A model generated the notes under the pieces. That model did not search any database, was not told the origin of the DNA, and was given only the letters and a program-made list of their open reading frames with translations. A stretch of DNA of 64,000 nt from Aporrectodea caliginosa (taxonomy: Eukaryota; Annelida; Clitellata; Crassiclitellata; Lumbricidae): the NCBI GenBank assembly GCA_020284085.1, contig JACEVL010000774.1, positions 300,888 through 364,887 of the forward strand. The letters run 5' to 3'. Position numbers and translations under genes: made by a program. Below, one piece after another: positions 60,005-64,000 of the stretch; the first letter of the stretch is position 1, and each line of letters starts with the position of its first letter.

Positions 60005-60730
60005 TCGTAGCGAGACTTAAATTCAAGAGGAGGCAACTTCACAGACCATTGACAAAATCCAGGTCATTGAGGTCATTACTCATTAGTCAATGGAAGTTTC
60101 AACTGCCTCCTCGTGCCTCAATGTAGCTACGCCTATGCTGCCCTGGGAGAGCGTGGGTCCAGCACAACGCTGGTGACGTACAACTGTAGCTACTGTACTC
60201 TACATGCCATCCATCTGACGCAGTTTCTAGCGTGTCTTCTACACAGGTTGATTAGCAGAAGTACAGATTTGGATGTCTTCAAATCGCCTGTGGCTGAATC
60301 TTACAAAGATGCAGTAGCCTACATTTGGCTGGGCACAGGTCAGGCGCGATCAAAAGTTGATGACGACTCAGTTATGTCATGATTCCCTGACTGGTATATG
60401 AAGAGTCTGTCGTTTGCAGCCTCGTTTTGCTCTTAGATGGAGACCTATCAATGGCGGACTATGTGAACCCCATCTGCAGATCCTGCTCCTTCAGATTGCG
60501 CCAGATACGGGTCATACGGCGCAATCTTAAGCAGTGACCCTCGTTCACTCATTCATCATGACGCACTTGGACTATTGTAACTCAATCAATTTTTGCTGGT
60601 CTGCAGTTGCCTCCTCTTGCTTTTATTATATACTGGAACATCCATTGACTAATGACCCCAATGACCAGGATTTTACCAATGGTCCGTGAAGTTGCCTCCT
60701 CTTGTATTTAAGTCTCGCTACGTGCCTGGT
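60005..60730. mobile_element. Pair of inverted MITE C copies around a LINE fragment
   Basis: 60005-60136 and 60600-60730 are inverted copies of MITE C. Between them, 60420-60605 reads on plus LPMADYVNPICRSC and RQIRVIRRNLKQ, then TWTIVTQSIFAGLQ, i.e. the RT region S-(x)-C-(R)-xC-xxxLRxIRxIRR of a LINE. Confidence 0.75.
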
Positions 60731-60846
60731 CCTTAACTGTGCTGCTCTGGTCGCATTAGCAATATTCAGCTAACTCAGTTTATCTCTTAAGAATTACAGA
60801 GAATAAATATAGGCCCTACGGGGAATTTTTCAGCAGAACATTCCAA

Positions 60847-61170
60847 TTGCGCTCTCTTTTGTTTCTGTCTCCACTCTCCGCTGTTCTGTGCTCAGCCATC
60901 CTCGCTTCGAGGGTCGGCCGCATCATGAACAATATTCCTCCAACGTCTCCTGTCTTCCGTCAGTCTCATCTCTCCGCTACGTTACTGATATTTCAGAATA
61001 CCAATTACGTAGGCCCCTATACACTTCTGGCTAGCATCGTGCACGACGACAGAAACAATCAACAGAAGAGGAAAGAGGCTGAGCTGAGAACGGAGGTCGT
61101 CTTAGCTGAAATGCGTCATCGTCGACCGGACGGACATGAAGACCATCTTTCGTCAGCTGATCCCTCATGA
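60847..61170 (+). other. Open frame of uncertain status
   Basis: 107 codons with a T/C-rich stretch and CTCAG acceptor-like site (60894), and a charged end (QQKRKEAELRTEVV). No domain recognised, and no partner exons found. Confidence 0.25.
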
Positions 61171-62185
61171 CTCTGCAGAAACACTCAGCTGGTCTCCGTC
61201 ATCAGCTCCAATCAGGCCATCGAAAAATAATATAAATGGAGACATAGCGTTTTTTTAAATTTAGCCTCTCTTGAAGATTGGCCTTTTACGATCATATCTA
61301 AATCACATCTGCTAGAGTTTTAAACAGATATTGATTAACAAATTGGCTGCCTAGATCGAATCAATTCATCGACCTTCCGCTATAATTTAAGACGAGCGTT
61401 AAGGTCAAATCGTAGAAATAAAGGTGATGAGAAGATCGGTTACTTAGTTTCATTTTGGCTATATGTTTACTGTGCTAAGCGCTGGTCTATCAGTAACATG
61501 CTTGGTCGATGATTATGCGGTTACGGTTTCGACACCAATCGCGCAGGTGAGTCCCTGTCACCAGGCATTGTAAAATGGCTGCGGTGCAACCTGAGAAGTG
61601 AACAAGTCATGCACTCGACCGCGATTCCAGCACCGCCATTTTCGTCCACTGCAGCTGGCTCAAGGACCTAGTCCGAGAGAAAGGAAATGACCGACTGTTT
61701 GGGATGCGGGCACTCAACTTTACATGTCTACTGATTTCTGGATTTAAAGATTTGAAGTCCGGTTCCTTCTTCGTTTCGACATAGATTGATGAATAAACTT
61801 AAGATGACTTGTAGGCGTACCTTTAACAATTCGTGATAGATAAATATTATGATCTGTTGCACTGCTTTTTAAGCTGGCAATGTGATCTAAGGTATTTGTT
61901 CCTTCTACGATCGTATAAACTTTGGAGCATGAAATCTGAAGAATATTTTTTATTACAAATAGTGATAAGCTTATAATATGATGAGATGCTGATCGGAGGC
62001 GATGAGTCTGGTAAGCAGGATAATGGGAGCCACCGAATCAACAACAAGAGCTGAGTCGAATGTAACAGCAGTGTATCCGTTGAATGACCTCATCAACAGA
62101 ACATTAGTTTTTTTTTAAATAATGAGAATACTAAAAATAACCAACTTCCCTGAATGACCGCGCAAATAGTTAAAACGTTTCGATA

Positions 62186-62403
<218 letters not shown>

Positions 62404-62986
62404 TCTGCGCCGAATCATATTAACCTGTGTGGGAGGAAATATTTTTATAATATTATGTCATGGTCACATACCAGAATGCGTTTTAGGTGACTGCAATCGA
62501 GACATCAGCATTCAGCGCAGGTCTAATTATTTATCATAGTAGCCTACGCGATTTACTGGACTGATCTTGATGAAGACTGACTAAGATGGAATTCAGCTTC
62601 AAAGCTGCATGAAGCAAGAAGAAGCAGAAACAAGTAGAAACGGTACAGAAACAACGAAACACGTGAATATAGATCGTAACTCGATCTGCTTTACTTAATT
62701 TTTTTCATTAATAGGCTACATTACAACAAATTACATGAGCAGTGCTCACTGACTCAATTCAAAATCTGTAGGCTATTACACACAGTCGATTAAAGTTAGA
62801 AACTTAAATTAATTATCAGCGGCGAATGTCATCTTAAGGTAAATTCATTCAATATTACAATTCGCTAAAACTTCCTCTACCTACTACCTGTATACACTAT
62901 ACATGCTACCGACGGCGTAGCAGTTTCATTTATATGCACAATAATTAAGCAGACATGTAGGCCTATAGCCAACTTCTTTGGATGTG

Positions 62987-63030
62987 GGCCGTCCATAAAT
63001 GACGTCACGCAATTTTTGCAAATTTTTACT
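62987..63030 (+). mobile_element. Start of a GGGCCGTCCATAAA element
   Basis: GGGCCGTCCATAAATGACGT then CACGC, related to the left end (minus) of the insertion at 46877-47316. How far it extends is unclear. Confidence 0.55.
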
Positions 63031-63149
63031 CCTCGGTTTTCCAAGATTCGTCAAAAAATCAGCTGCTCATAATATATTATTGTTACGAACATTTTTAACA
63101 TGCGCAATTGCGCATAGTCACAGAAATGCGAATCTGAGGCACGGTTAGA

Positions 63150-63480
63150 CTACTCAGTCGCCAAGTGAGGAGCAGATGCCTCGTAGACATCGCGTTGTTT
63201 GAAAGCCAATGAGAAATAGCGAGTTTCAGGCGTCTCTTCAAGGAGGAATGATATATTTCGAGCACCAAAGAAACGTCCATTCTTTGAGGAGGAAGCATGG
63301 AATGCACGAGAATCCATGACAGTGCTGCATAGAGGTTCAACCAAGAGACCTATCCCCGAAGATCCTTGAAGGAATGCAGAGATAATATTGGTTGAACGCA
63401 GATCGAAGTGCTCGTTGTAGGTACTTTGTGTGTAAGACAGACCAATGTAAATCTTATTCAGAATTATTCTGGAAACCAAT
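63150..63480 (-). mobile_element. Possible LINE RT tail
   Basis: A 109-codon minus frame (DSRAFHASSSKNGRFFGARN) looks like a decayed RT C-terminus, but the diagnostic W-N-x-L-P is not visible. Confidence 0.3.
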
Positions 63481-63954
63481 GCATCTGACCGAGCAGGGTT
63501 AAGGAAAAGTCTGAATGAGAAGGTGCACTCAGTACCACGTAGCCTAAGCCAGAGAATTTAGGTTGCGTTGAAGATCGCTGAAGCAGAACCACGCATGCGC
63601 TGAAGAGTTTGCCACAGAGCAATGTGAAGCAATGAGTATCGTCTGTGTACTGCTACAACTGGACTCCAGAGTGACTGGCTATATACAGCTAATTGAAGAA
63701 GTGAATATTGTAAATAATAATTATGGATGGAGAACAGATCCTCTGAGACACCATAAGGTCCAGAAACAAGGATCAGACCCAGTAATGCCAAGACCCAATT
63801 GACTTAACAAAGCTGAACCTTTCCTGATGAAACAAACGTAGAATATGGTGAAGGCAATAAAAATAATATATTTCGCAATTTTATAGATTCCAACGGATCT
63901 ACAATTTTATAATTTTATTTTGCGGTGGAATGAGACAGAATATTTTACACATTC

Positions 63955-64000
63955 AGCCTTTAACCGTCTTAGGGGAGGCTCGAACTCCTAATCCCCGCGT
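63955..64000 (-). mobile_element. tRNA-derived SINE head, cut by the window edge
   Basis: GGAGGCTCGAACTCC and TTAACCGTCTTAGGGGAGG match the B-box side of the SINE at 27141-27222. Confidence 0.55.

Overview
The window is animal nuclear DNA. Its genes have many introns, microsatellites and decayed non-LTR retrotransposons are dense, and both recognisable genes are metazoan families: a protocadherin and a calnexin. The repeat content and the very frequent word AGGCCTA suggest a marine invertebrate, but I cannot name the phylum from sequence alone. Nothing looks prokaryotic, and no rRNA gene, complete tRNA gene or CRISPR array is present.

Left third (0.8-24.0 kb, + strand): a protocadherin gene in six coding exons. 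Their phases close exactly, giving a predicted 1204-residue type I membrane protein with signal peptide, seven cadherin repeats, one membrane span and a cytoplasmic tail of about 306 residues. Three of the five introns are long (5.6, 8.8 and 2.8 kb) and filled with trinucleotide repeats, a dead mariner-type transposon, a TIR-bounded element, LINE fragments and a repeat family that starts with ACCCGGCGTTCGCCCGGG.

Middle (26.7-50.5 kb, - strand, tail to tail with the protocadherin): a calnexin gene in sixteen small coding exons. I found these by walking splice sites and phases. They join without frame conflict into 450 residues: signal peptide, lectin domain with the known sugar-binding residues, membrane span, acidic/basic cytosolic tail and a C-terminal KKAT. 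The main finding is that this model has no P-domain, the long arm that recruits ERp57 and cyclophilin B. The genomic interval where it should lie (41.7-35.8 kb) is occupied by a gag fragment, LINE pieces and an array of about thirty 32-bp palindromic units. One 41-nt exon in this stretch has a second reading that resembles a P-domain motif, so the loss is well supported but not proven.

Right part (50.5-64 kb): no gene I can identify. It holds LINE reverse-transcriptase fragments (one with a YADD box), inverted MITE copies, tandem duplications, a GGAT minisatellite and a 170-bp GT tract. At least nine copies of one short LINE/SINE 3' end, with the core GCGCCTCTGAGTAG, are scattered through the window.
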